NCBI GenBank assembly: GCA_965216845.1 | Contig: OZ244200.1 | Location: 248,001-312,000 of the forward strand | Length of the DNA stretch: 64,000 nucleotides | Origin: Panacagrimonas sp965216845 | Lineage (GTDB): Bacteria; Pseudomonadota; Gammaproteobacteria; Nevskiales; Nevskiaceae | Reading direction: 5' to 3' | Shown: one piece after another, positions 44,213 through 52,864 of the stretch | How positions within the stretch are numbered: position 1 is the stretch's first letter | How the letters are laid out: the number at the start of each line of letters is the position of its first letter | Made by a program: the position numbers and the translations under genes | Notes under the pieces: model-generated | The model's input: only the letters and a program-made list of their open reading frames with translations | Databases searched by the model: none | What the model was told of the DNA's origin: nothing

Positions 44213-45376
44213 TCAACCGGCTTGCCCGAACAGTTCGCGGCCAATCAGCATGCGCCTGATTTCAGAGGTGCCAGCGCCAATCTCGTACAACTTGGCGTCA
44301 CGCCACAGCCGCCCGGCAGAGAACTCATTGATATAACCGTTTCCGCCCAGGGCCTGAATGGCCTGGCCTGCCATCCAGGTGGCTTTCTCGGCCGAATAAA
44401 GAATTGCCCCTGCCGCATCCTTGCGTGTGGTTTCGCCACGATCGCAGGCTTTTGCAACCGAGTAAACGTAGGAACGACACACCGACAGGCCCACATACAT
44501 GTCAGCCAGCTTGCCTTGCATCAACTGGAACTCACCGATCGGCTGACCGAACTGCTTGCGTTCTCCTACATAGGGCAAGACCACGTCCAGGCAGGCCTGC
44601 ATCAACCCCAAGGGACCGCCGGAAAGCACCACACGCTCGTAATCCAGGCCAGACATCAATACGTTCACGCCGCGCCCGACCTCACCCAGAACGTTTTCTT
44701 CGGGCACTTCGCAATCCGTGAACACCAGCTCACAGGTGTTGGAGCCACGCATGCCGAGTTTGTCCAGTTTCTGCGCGGTGGAAAACCCCTTGAACCCCTT
44801 CTCCACCAAAAACGCGGTGATGCCACGCGCACCGGCGCTGGTATCGGTCTTGGCGTAGATCACCAGGGTATCGGCGTCCGGTCCATTGGTAATCCACATC
44901 TTGTTGCCGTTGAGGACGTAGCGATCACCTTTGCGGTCCGCGCGCAGCTTCATGCTGACCACATCCGACCCCGCTCCCGGCTCCGACATGGCCAGCGCGC
45001 CAACGTGCTCGCCGCTGATCAGCTTGGGCAGGTACTTTTGCTTCTGCGCCGAACTGCCATTGCGCCGCAACTGATTCACGCAGAGATTGGAGTGCGCGCC
45101 ATAAGACAATCCGACCGAACCCGAGGCGCGGGATATTTCCTCCATGGCCACCACATGGGCCAGATAGCCCATTTGGGTTCCGCCGTATTCTTCTTCAACG
45201 GTCAGACCCAGGACGCCCAACGCACCCAGCTTGCGCCACAGCGGCGCCGGAAACTCATTGGACTGATCCGTTTTTTCGGCCAATGGCGCGATCTCGCGCC
45301 GCGCGAATTGCCTCACCGCTTCGCGTAGCTGATCGATGTCCTCGCCCAGCTCGAAATTCAGACCGGTTTCCAACAT
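44213..45376 (-). CDS. liuA: Isovaleryl-CoA dehydrogenase
   Basis: A 387-residue acyl-CoA dehydrogenase. Marks: LAMSEPGAGSDVVSMKLRA (in part), MWITNGPDADTLVIYAKT (in part), LGMRGSNTCELVF with the CELVF form usual in IVD, ALGGNGYINEFSAGRLWRDAKLYEIGAGTSEIRRMLIGREL (in part). It oxidises isovaleryl-CoA to 3-methylcrotonyl-CoA, the step before the carboxylase encoded next. AAGGAGGG precedes the ATG at 45376. Gene order dehydrogenase-liuB-liuD supports the specificity. Confidence 0.92.
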   Translation of the reverse strand: MLETGLNFELGEDIDQLREAVRQFARREIAPLAEKTDQSNEFPAPLWRKLGALGVLGLTVEEEYGGTQMGYLAHVVAMEEISRASGSVGLSYGAHSNLCVNQLRRNGSSAQKQKYLPKLISGEHVGALAMSEPGAGSDVVSMKLRADRKGDRYVLNGNKMWITNGPDADTLVIYAKTDTSAGARGITAFLVEKGFKGFSTAQKLDKLGMRGSNTCELVFTDCEVPEENVLGEVGRGVNVLMSGLDYERVVLSGGPLGLMQACLDVVLPYVGERKQFGQPIGEFQLMQGKLADMYVGLSVCRSYVYSVAKACDRGETTRKDAAGAILYSAEKATWMAGQAIQALGGNGYINEFSAGRLWRDAKLYEIGAGTSEIRRMLIGRELFGQAG

Positions 45377-45509
45377 GTCTTGCGCCCTCCTTGAATACGG
45401 CGTACCGCTTGGTTCGGTGCTCAAATGCCGCGCGGCGTCGATCATCGATCCGAGCCTGGCAGCCTTTGCGGGCGTGCAGTGTAGCCGGTTCCCGTGAAAT
45501 AATGAAGCT

Positions 45510-46154
45510 GTGTTCATTTTTTCGGCATTGCCTCAGTTCATGGCTTACAAACGTTCGGCGCTGATGCAGCAGCGGCTCAACAACAACCGCAACCGGATTC
45601 TGCACGCCGCCCGCCAATGCGTTTCGCGGGGCGGATTTCGCGCCACCACCATGGCCCTGGTGGCCGCCGACGCCGGCCTTTCCACGGGTTCGATCTACCG
45701 CTATTTCCCATCCAAGGCGGATTTGTTCGTCAGCGTTCTGCAAGATGCCGTTCGCAACGAGATTGCGGTACTCAATGCAGTGATCCAGCAGCAAAGCGAG
45801 CCACGCCGGCAGTTGCGCGCGGCGGTGGCTTCGTTTGCCAGACGTGCGCTGGAAGGACCTTTTCTGGCCTACGCCTTCATCGCCGAACCCGCCGAGCCGG
45901 CGGTCGATGCCGAACGCATTCGCGCGCGGCGTCAGTTTGGCGCGGTCTTCAAATCCGTCTTGCAAGACGGCATTGCATCCGGCGTTTTTCCCCAACAGGA
46001 TGCGCTGGTGGCCTCCTCCTGCATCGTCGGTGCGTTCACCGAGGCCTTGATCGGCCCAACCGCACCCAGCGCAGGCTCCCGCAGGAACGCCGCCGCCCTG
46101 ATCGAGTCGATCTGCGATTTTTGCGAACGAGCCGTGCTGAGGCCGGCCACTTGA
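45510..46154 (+). CDS. TetR/AcrR-family transcriptional regulator
   Basis: A 214-residue (or 204 from the ATG at 45540) regulator with the TetR N-terminal HTH: RILHAARQCVSRGGFRATTMALVAADAGLSTGSIYRYFPSKADLF (in part, about 29-72). The C-terminal half is a ligand/dimer domain. It is divergent from liuA, 133 bases away, and so is the likely regulator of the leucine operon; a TetR-type regulator (LiuQ) plays this role in some proteobacteria. The first start is GTG. A nearly identical piece of its 3' end recurs at 50.8 kb as a pseudogene. Confidence 0.88.
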   Translation: MFIFSALPQFMAYKRSALMQQRLNNNRNRILHAARQCVSRGGFRATTMALVAADAGLSTGSIYRYFPSKADLFVSVLQDAVRNEIAVLNAVIQQQSEPRRQLRAAVASFARRALEGPFLAYAFIAEPAEPAVDAERIRARRQFGAVFKSVLQDGIASGVFPQQDALVASSCIVGAFTEALIGPTAPSAGSRRNAAALIESICDFCERAVLRPAT

Positions 46155-46156
46155 GC
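46005..46156 (+). repeat. Left copy of a ~151-bp direct repeat (within tetR)
   Basis: The 3' part of the TetR gene and two bases past its stop. The right copy is at 50771-50921. The two lie in the same orientation 4766 bases apart, enclosing the Fur box, receptor, DUF3649-like, PepSY and DUF3325-like genes. Confidence 0.88.
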
Positions 46157-46185
46157 ACCCGCGATCGCGCGGAGACTTCACAAGT

Positions 46186-46204
46186 GATAATGATTTTCAT
46201 TTAT
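46186..46204 (+). promoter_or_regulatory. Fur box upstream of the TonB receptor
   Basis: GATAATGATTTTCATTTAT matches 14 of 19 positions of the consensus GATAATGATAATCATTATC, with a perfect left half. It lies 74 bases before the receptor start codon and predicts iron repression of the module. Confidence 0.7.
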
Positions 46205-46277
46205 ACTCTGCTCACCTTGCGCAGGGCCAGCCATCGCCAGTTTCCGCGCCTTGAACTCACTTTCAGGGGAACTGACG

Positions 46278-48447
46278 ATGAAATCAACCTGGCCGCTGGG
46301 TGCGGCATTGAGCCTGATCGCGTGGGCTGCCACGGCCCAGGCCACCGAACCGACCGATGCTGATACCGCGCCGACCGTCGTGGACACCACCAACGCCGAC
46401 GGTGGCACCATTACCGTCACCGGTGAAACCAATCTCTACGGAGCCAACAAAGCCAGCTCCGCAACGCGGCTTCCACTGTCCTAGAGACACGCCGCAATCG
46501 GTGACGGTGGTCACGCGTCAGCGCATGGACGACCAGCAGCTGCAATCCCTGCGCGACGTACTCGACAACACCACCGGCGTCTACTCCTATGCCTACGACA
46601 CCGAGCGCGTGGTTTTTACCGCACGCGGCTTCTTCATCGACAGCCTGATGTACGACGGGGTGCCCGCCGCAGAGAATTTCGGCACTTCTTCCACGGACGA
46701 AACGCTGGACATGGCGCTGTATGAACGCGTGGAGATCGTGCGTGGTGCAACCGGCCTGCTGACGGGCGCGGGAAGCCCCTCGGCTTCCGTCAACCTGGTC
46801 CGCAAGCACGCGGACAGCAAAGAGTTGAGCGCAGAAGCCGAGCTGCAGACCGGGTCCTGGAACGACCAGCGAGCCGTACTGGACGTTTCCGCCCCACTGA
46901 CAGCCAGTGGAAACATTCGCGGACGCTTCGTCGGCGCGTACCAACACAAGGAGTCCTTCCAGGATTTCTACGAGAACGAAAAGCAGGTGCTGTATGGCAT
47001 CGTGGACGCAGACCTTGGCCCCGACACGCAGATCAGCCTGGGTGTCGACTACCAGGAGGTGCAGCCGCAGAGCAACACCTGGGGCTCGTTCCCGCTGTTC
47101 TTGGCGGATGGTTCGCTGGCCAACTGGCGGCGTTCCATCACCACCTCCACCGACTGGGCCTTCTGGAACAAGCGCACACAGACAGCGTTTGCGGAAGCCC
47201 GTCACAGTTTCGCCGATACCTGGTTCGTGCAGGCCACCGCCACCCACCGCACCCGTGACGACAATCTGGCGCTGTTCTACGTCTTCGGCTATCCCGACCC
47301 GGACGACGGTACCGGCCTGGTCCCCTTTGCTTTCCGCGATATCGGGGAAATCAAGCAAGATTCCCTGGACATCTACGCCTCCGGCCCATTCTCGCTGCTC
47401 GGAAGACAACATGAGCTGGTCGCCGGATTCAACGCCGCACGCAAAGAGGTCATCGGCACCGTGTTTCCGGAAGAGACGCTCGCCGAGGTCGGCAATTTCT
47501 TCGAATGGGACGGCAGTTATCCCATGCCCGTATTCGGGGAAGGCGTGCTGGAGGCCGACGTGGACCAGCGACAGACCGCCTTCTATGTCGCTTCCCGCTT
47601 GCAGCTTGCCGATCCGCTCAAGCTGGTTGCCGGCGCGCGTCACACGCGCTGGAAAACGGACTTCTTCTATGTCTACGATGGCACGTTCGAGCACGACCAT
47701 TCCGACACCACGCCGTACACCGGCCTCATTTACGATTTCAGCGACAACTTCTCGGCCTTTGTCAGCTACACGCGGATCTTCAATCCGCAAAACGCGCAGC
47801 AGACGGACGGTAACTACCTGGACCCGATTGAAGGCAACAGCATCGAAACCGGCATCAAGGGCGAGCACTTCGAAGGCCGCCTGAATACCGCACTGACCCT
47901 GTTTGATACCCGCCAGGACAACATCGCCGAGCCCGCCATCGACCCGGAATCCGGTCAACCGATCTTGCTGGCGGACGGGGTGACCCAAGCCTCGGTCGCG
48001 GTGGATGGCACGCGCACACGCGGATTCGAACTGGAGGTGGCCGGCTCCGTCCTCCCTGGATGGAACGCGTCCCTCGGCTGGTCGCGCTATCTCCTCGAAG
48101 ATGGCGAAGGTGATTCGGTCAAGCCCTACATTCCCCGCACCCTGGTTCGCACGTTCACGACCTGGGATCCGCAGGGACGGCTGGCAAAACTGACCCTGGG
48201 CGCTGGCGCCAACTGGCAATCCGGTTGCAACCTGGACGTTGGCGCACCGGACGGCCCCGTCAACCTCAGCCAGGGTTCAGTTGCGCTGCTGAGTCTCATG
48301 GCGCGTTACCAGTTCACGCCGGCCATGTCCGTACAGGTCAACGGCAACAACCTGCTGGACAAGACCTACTACGTCTTCGACGAGTACGGAAACCTATATT
48401 ACGGCACGCCGTCCAGTGTTTCGGCCAGCCTGAGCTATCGGTTCTGA
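46278..48447 (+). pseudogene. TonB-dependent siderophore receptor, frameshifted near its N-terminus
   Basis: A receptor of the FpvA/FhuE type, about 720 residues if repaired. The first frame (ATG 46278, AGGGGA upstream) gives a signal peptide and the start of the plug, up to SSATRLPLS, then TAG at 46482-46484. The next frame continues exactly with RDTPQSVTVVTRQRMDDQQ, the conserved plug motif, through TTGVYS, ERVEIVRGATGLLTGAGSPSASVNLVRK (in part) and the barrel to a C-terminal Phe (LSYRF). A loss of two bases or gain of one near 46480 explains it. It may be a disrupted receptor, a phase-variable site, or a sequencing error; no homopolymer is seen. Confidence 0.85.
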
Positions 48448-48451
48448 ACAC

Positions 48452-48808
48452 ATGGCGTCCTTCATGCCTTCAGATAAGCCCGCCCGGGCCGCCGACGGTC
48501 GCTCAGGTGCAAAAACACCGGGCACGGGCCGCCGCTGGTCGCGCGGCCTCCTGGCAGGCCCCCTTGTGTTCGTCACCAGCGCAGCGGTCATGGCCGGCGG
48601 GGCCGCGTGGATCCCCGAAGGTGCCGCCAGCATCGACAACATCGTCCTCCCCATCGTGCTGTTTCCGGCCATCTGGGCGGCACTGTTCTTCTATGCCAGC
48701 CTTGATCGCAATCTGCTGCGTGCCTGGCTCATCACGCTGGCCTTGCTGGTGGTGAATGCCGGCCTCGTCGCCGGCGAATTCCTCGGTGGCGGCGGAGCAA
48801 CATCGTGA
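48452..48808 (+). CDS. Small membrane protein of the iron module (DUF3649-like)
   Basis: A 118-residue protein with a basic N-terminus and three hydrophobic segments (about 32-53, 61-80, 88-108). Size, topology and position between a TonB receptor and a PepSY protein fit DUF3649. It starts at the ATG at 48452 (alternative 48464), four bases after the receptor stop, and overlaps the next gene. Its role in ferric-siderophore uptake is unknown. Confidence 0.7.
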   Translation: MASFMPSDKPARAADGRSGAKTPGTGRRWSRGLLAGPLVFVTSAAVMAGGAAWIPEGAASIDNIVLPIVLFPAIWAALFFYASLDRNLLRAWLITLALLVVNAGLVAGEFLGGGGATS

Positions 48809-50391
48809 TCCGCCTGCCGCAAGACCGCACCAAAACCCTGCTGGCGATTCATGGCTGGAGCGGCGTGTTGCTGGGCCTGCTGCTTTATGCCGTTGTTCTG
48901 ACCGGGGTGGTTGCCGTATTTTCAGAGGAGATCGGGCACTGGTCCAGCCCGCTGCGACCGGCATCCGCCGCCCCCCTGCCAAGCGGGCTGAGCGAAAAAC
49001 TGGAGACATTGGCGGCGCAAGTCGACCCTGTCCTGCACGAGGAACTGTTCCTGTTCCCGCAGGGTGGCGGTCGCATCCGCACCTTTTTCCACCATCACAT
49101 CCCCGTCGATGGCAAATCCCAGCCGCAGGATTTTGGTGTGGAGTTCGACCTGCACCCGCAAACGCTGGAAGTGCTGGATCGGCGCGAGGGCTTTGGCGAT
49201 GACATCGCGGCACGCAACCTCGCCAACGCCCTGTCGGATTTCCTGGTGGAGCTGCACGTGAGCCTGCACCTGCCCTTCCCCTGGGGTTTCTTCGTCACCG
49301 GCATTCTGGGGCTGGCGATGCTGGTGGCTGCGGTTACCGGCCTGCTGGTACACCGTCATCTGCTGAAGGAACTGTTCACCATCCGGCGCTTTGGCGAAGC
49401 GCTGCTTGCCAAGCGGGACATGCACGTCATCGCCGCCACCTGGAACCTGCCGTTCGCCTTTGTGCTGGCGTTTACCGGCAGTTTCTTCAGTTTCACCAGT
49501 TCGGTGGGCATTCCGGTCATGGCAATGGTGGCCTTTGGCGGTGATCAGGAAGCGCTGATTGAAACCGTGATCGGCACCCCGCCGCCGGAAGACACGCGGC
49601 CGACGCCGTTGGCGGACCTGGACGCCATGATCGCCGACACTCGCACCAGAACCGGTGCCGAACCGGTGTTCGTGAGCATTGCCCGTTATGGTCGTGCCGA
49701 CGCGCGTGTCACCACGTTCGCGCGGCCGGCGAACGGAGAACTGCTCAGCCACAACCTTATGTACGACGGCGCCAGCGGTGCCTTTCTGGGAGAAAAGCCC
49801 GGTCTTGGACTGGTGTCTTCTACCGGCGGCACCCTGGCGGATCTGATGGCCCCCCTGCACTTCGGCAACTTCGCGGGCCTGCCGTCCAAGGCCGTGTGGT
49901 TCGCGCTGGGCTTCGCCAGTTGCTACGTCACCCTGACGGGCATGCTGCTGTGGACCACGCGGCGTGCCAGTTCCCGGAATTGGCGCCGCATGACCCAGGC
50001 CGTGACCTGGATGGGGTACGGCCTGCCACTGGCCTTGGCCGCAACGCCTTACGGCTATTTCCTTGGTCGCACGGCCGGCATGGTCCAACTGGAAGCGGCC
50101 ATGGCAATCACGTTTCTGAGCACCGCCCTGCTTGCGGCCATCGCCACCGCGCGGATCAGTGACCCGACACGGCTCAGTCGGGTTCTGACCGGAGCATGTG
50201 GCGTGACCCTGATCGGCCTTCCCGTCATCAGACTGCTCACCGGAGGGCCTGGCTGGCTGGGGGCCATGCAAGCTGGGCTGACCACGGTGCCGGCGTTCGA
50301 TCTGGTACTCGTTTCCGGAGGCCTGCTTTGCGCATGGAATGCGCAGCGCAAGCCGGCCGTCACAGAATACACGCGCAAGGCCCCCGCATGA
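48805..50391 (+). CDS. PepSY-associated TM protein (siderophore/iron uptake reductase type)
   Basis: A 528-residue protein with N-terminal span LGLLLYAVVLTGVVAVFSEEIGHW (in part), periplasmic PepSY regions, then further spans. This is the PepSY_TM (PF03929) family, thought to reduce Fe(III)-siderophores at the inner membrane (compare PiuB, FsrB, FpvG). Conserved His residues (HGWSG, HVSLHLPFPWG, APLHFGNFAG) could hold haem. It starts with GTG inside the stop of the preceding gene. Confidence 0.88.
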   Translation: MIRLPQDRTKTLLAIHGWSGVLLGLLLYAVVLTGVVAVFSEEIGHWSSPLRPASAAPLPSGLSEKLETLAAQVDPVLHEELFLFPQGGGRIRTFFHHHIPVDGKSQPQDFGVEFDLHPQTLEVLDRREGFGDDIAARNLANALSDFLVELHVSLHLPFPWGFFVTGILGLAMLVAAVTGLLVHRHLLKELFTIRRFGEALLAKRDMHVIAATWNLPFAFVLAFTGSFFSFTSSVGIPVMAMVAFGGDQEALIETVIGTPPPEDTRPTPLADLDAMIADTRTRTGAEPVFVSIARYGRADARVTTFARPANGELLSHNLMYDGASGAFLGEKPGLGLVSSTGGTLADLMAPLHFGNFAGLPSKAVWFALGFASCYVTLTGMLLWTTRRASSRNWRRMTQAVTWMGYGLPLALAATPYGYFLGRTAGMVQLEAAMAITFLSTALLAAIATARISDPTRLSRVLTGACGVTLIGLPVIRLLTGGPGWLGAMQAGLTTVPAFDLVLVSGGLLCAWNAQRKPAVTEYTRKAPA

Positions 50392-50705
50392 CCTTTGCAC
50401 TGTTGGCGCTATGCGCCATTGCATTCAGCAGCCTGATGCTGATTCCGCTTTCCTCACGCGACCCCAAACGGTTACGCACCGCCAGGCGCCTGGGATCAAA
50501 CACGCGGATGCGGATGCCGATGCCACGCCAAACCCGCTACCTGCTGGTCAGCGGCATGGTTCTTCCAGGTGTCGCGCTGGTACTGGCGGCGCAATGGGCT
50601 GCCTTCCTGATCTGGCTGGGCGCCGTCACCGGAATTGGCTGGGCATTGGCCCTCAGCATGGCCCCCAAGCCCGTTGCCGTCGAAAACCCGCGACAGACGC
50701 CATGA
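50388..50705 (+). CDS. DUF3325-like small membrane protein
   Basis: A 105-residue protein with spans at about 3-20 and 45-90 (FLIWLGAVTGIGWALAL). It ends the PepSY operon, overlapping the PepSY stop (ATGA). DUF3325 proteins occupy this position in TonB-DUF3649-PepSY-DUF3325 operons of Pseudomonas and others. Function unknown. An ATGA at its end opens only a 14-residue frame (50702-50746) that stops just before the pseudogene. Confidence 0.72.
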   Translation: MTFALLALCAIAFSSLMLIPLSSRDPKRLRTARRLGSNTRMRMPMPRQTRYLLVSGMVLPGVALVLAAQWAAFLIWLGAVTGIGWALALSMAPKPVAVENPRQTP

Positions 50706-50752
50706 ACGTTTCGGAATCGACCAGAACCGCGCCCGCATCCGGGTGAATCAAT

Positions 50753-50921
50753 CGCGCCACCACCATTGCCCTGGTGGCCTCCTCCTGCATCGTCGGTGCG
50801 TTCCCGAGGCCTTGATCGGCCCAACCGCACCCAGCGCAGGCTCCCGCAGGAACGCCCCCGTCCTGATCGAGTCGATCTGCGATTTTTGCGAACGCGCCGT
50901 GCTGAGGCCGGCCACTTGAGC
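50753..50921 (+). pseudogene. Deleted duplicate of the tetR 3' end
   Basis: The 151 bases 50771-50921 match 46005-46156 of the TetR gene with only 3 substitutions and one missing base (about 97%). The 27 bases before (50753-50779) match 45639-45665 with one substitution. The intervening 340 bases are missing; CTGGTGGCC, present at both ends of the gap in the intact gene, marks the likely deletion site. The missing A near 50804 breaks the frame. Together with the intact copy it brackets the iron module as a 4.77 kb direct-repeat interval. Confidence 0.88.
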
Positions 50922-51125
50922 GCACGGGAGCGGGCCTGAGCGTCACCGTTGTGAAACAAGGCGGGGATAACCTGCCAACATCGACATACGGTTTCTTGAC
51001 TTTCCGTATGGTCGATGTTGATACTGCCAGCCAGCGGTACCGAGATGATGGCGGGCCTGCAGCTGCAAATGCCGATAGGACCGGATCAACTCGCCTTTGT
51101 CAAACACAAAATGGGAGTCAGTGGT
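50922..51125. other. Noncoding stretch upstream of the Cys-rich secreted protein
   Basis: About 200 bases with no credible gene. It contains the long hairpin at 50976-51020 and should hold the promoter of the gene at 51126. Confidence 0.5.
50976..51020. repeat. Long inverted repeat (16-bp arms)
   Basis: CAACATCGACATACGG (50976-50991) and CCGTATGGTCGATGTTG (51004-51020) are complementary apart from one extra G, with a 12-base centre. It could be an operator, an RNA hairpin or a mobile-element end. There is no T-run, so it is not a terminator. Confidence 0.75.
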
Positions 51126-51581
51126 ATGAAACAAAAACTGTTCAAACGCCAGTCGGTGATGGTTGCCGGCGCCGCCCTGTCCATGCTGGCCCTGTCGGGC
51201 ACGGCACAGGCGACCGATGTCAGCGCTCAGCGCTGCGTCACAGTGCCTGGAAACGACGGCGTATTCGTGGGTATCGCAACGCCGCTCACCGGCCCGGTCG
51301 GGGTGACGGTGCCCGGTCGGCGCGCACTGGAAATCTGCGGCAGCGTGAGCTGCGGCATTGAGGGCGATGTCAGCATCACCCGTGGTACGCCCTCGTTCCC
51401 GGACTGCGAAGTGGGTTACACCGTTGACGCCAACGGCAATGGCAGCTGCACCGCCACGCTGACCCGCGATGGCCTGCTTGGCCCCTTCCCCATCCTGACC
51501 AAGACCTACGACTTTGACACCAATGATCTGCCGGACGCCGCGCCGGTTGAAGTGTGCTTGAGCCGCGTGCCGGCCGAGTAA
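51126..51581 (+). CDS. Small secreted protein with six cysteines, family unknown
   Basis: A 151-residue protein with a signal peptide (cleaved after GTAQA, about residue 29). The mature part begins TDVSAQRCVTVPG and has six Cys (near 37, 76, 81, 95, 109 and 146), enough for three disulfides in the periplasm or outside. No catalytic motif or known domain is recognised. GGGAG lies eight bases upstream of the ATG at 51126. Its last 76 bases overlap the glcF frame on the other strand. Confidence 0.72.
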   Translation: MKQKLFKRQSVMVAGAALSMLALSGTAQATDVSAQRCVTVPGNDGVFVGIATPLTGPVGVTVPGRRALEICGSVSCGIEGDVSITRGTPSFPDCEVGYTVDANGNGSCTATLTRDGLLGPFPILTKTYDFDTNDLPDAAPVEVCLSRVPAE

Positions 51582-52864
51582 TCAGGCGCTTGTGAGCCCT
51601 TCGCACTGGCGAAGGGCTCTTTTGCCGAACCGCATTCAGCGGGACTCAAGGCAGCGTCGATCAGCTCGATCCAATGTCTGACGCGTGGCTTGCCATCACG
51701 CTGCAAATGCGCAATGCATCCGATGTTGGCCGAGGCGATGACCGGCGCCTGCAGTTGATCAAGCCGTTCCAGTTTGTCCCGGCGCAGCCGAGCGGAAAGC
51801 GCAGGCTGAAAAATGGAATACGTGCCGGCCGAGCCGCAACACAGATGCGCATCCGTTGGCGTACTGGGTGCGAACCCCAGGTCCCGCAGCAGGTCTTCGG
51901 TGATTCCGGGCAACTTCTGCCCATGCTGCAGGGTACAGGGGGCGTGAAACGCGAGTCGTTTTTCGGCCAGCGTTCCCATGACCTGCGCCAGCGCTTGCTT
52001 TTGCGATGCCAGAAATTCGGACAAGTCCTGCGTCCGGTCGGCAATGATCCGCGCTTTATTGGCATAGGCCGGGTCCGCCCTCAACAGGTGGCCCCACTCC
52101 TTGACGGTGACGCCGCAGCCTGAAGCGTTGACCACAATGGTCCGCACGCCGTTTTCCAGCCACGGCCACCAGGCGTCGATACTGCGCCGAATATCGTTCA
52201 GGGCAGCGTCCTTGTCGTCGTTGTGCAGGCGCAATGCGCCGCAACAAGCGGCTTGCGCCACACGGACCGTCGAGTAGCCGATTCGGTCCAGCACCCGCGC
52301 GGTGGCGGCATTGATGTTCGGCAACATCGCCGGCTGTATACAGCCTTCCAACAACAATACCTTGCGCGGGTGGCGGACGGGCGGCGTGACGCCGGCATCC
52401 TGGCCCCTTGGAATCTTCTGCTTCAGCGCCGCGGGCAGAAGCGGTCGAGCCAGGCGCCCCAGGAACAACAGCAGGGCGAACGGCTTTGCGCTCAACATCA
52501 AGCGCAGCAGCAGCTGTCGAGCAACGCGTTGCCGTTGCGGTCGTGGCGCGGCCCGCTCCACCAGATCGCGCCCAACCTGGCTCAGCCTTGCATAAGCCAC
52601 ACCGGACGGACAGGTGGTTTCGCACGCTCGACAGGTCAAACAACGGTCCAGATGCTGCCGTGTTGTCGCGCTGACCGTTGCACCTTCGGCCATCTGCTTG
52701 ATCAGATAAATCCGGCCGCGCGGACCGTCCAGCTCGTCGCCCAACAACTGATAGGTCGGGCAGGTCGAATTGCAAAACCCGCAATGCACGCATTTGCGCA
52801 ATTCGGCTTCCAGCACCGCGCCGTCGTCGGTGCCTTGCAAGGATTTGATGAGCTCGGTTTGCAT
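51506..52864 (-). CDS. glcF: Glycolate oxidase iron-sulfur subunit, with an odd C-terminal extension
   Basis: FeS subunit of the GlcDEF complex that oxidises glycolate to glyoxylate. Two 4Fe-4S motifs, CVHCGFCNSTCP (25-36) and CLTCRACETTCP (about 74-85), and two CCG domains (AACCGALRLHND and LCCGSAGTY in part) are present. E. coli GlcF is 407 residues; here normal similarity ends at HWIELIDAAL (406) and 46 more residues follow (SPAECG... to LVSKS). They are read through the antisense of a terminator and of the neighbouring secreted-protein gene, so the original stop seems lost. Its ATG overlaps the glcE stop. Confidence 0.9.
   Translation of the reverse strand: MQTELIKSLQGTDDGAVLEAELRKCVHCGFCNSTCPTYQLLGDELDGPRGRIYLIKQMAEGATVSATTRQHLDRCLTCRACETTCPSGVAYARLSQVGRDLVERAAPRPQRQRVARQLLLRLMLSAKPFALLLFLGRLARPLLPAALKQKIPRGQDAGVTPPVRHPRKVLLLEGCIQPAMLPNINAATARVLDRIGYSTVRVAQAACCGALRLHNDDKDAALNDIRRSIDAWWPWLENGVRTIVVNASGCGVTVKEWGHLLRADPAYANKARIIADRTQDLSEFLASQKQALAQVMGTLAEKRLAFHAPCTLQHGQKLPGITEDLLRDLGFAPSTPTDAHLCCGSAGTYSIFQPALSARLRRDKLERLDQLQAPVIASANIGCIAHLQRDGKPRVRHWIELIDAALSPAECGSAKEPFASAKGSQAPDYSAGTRLKHTSTGAASGRSLVSKS
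51594..51623 (+). terminator. Intrinsic terminator of the Cys-rich protein gene
   Basis: An 11-bp perfect stem GAGCCCTTCGC / GCGAAGGGCTC with loop ACTG, followed by TTTT, 13 bases after the stop. The minus strand has no T-run. The element lies inside the C-terminal extension of glcF. Confidence 0.92.

Noticed and set aside
46417..48219. 600-residue minus-strand frame over the TonB receptor
   Set aside because: Antisense shadow of the receptor barrel; GC-rich third positions leave the opposite frame open.
50976..51020. Inverted repeat as an integron attC site
   Set aside because: The outer 7-mers do not fit RYYYAAC/GTTRRRY and there is no integrase or cassette array.
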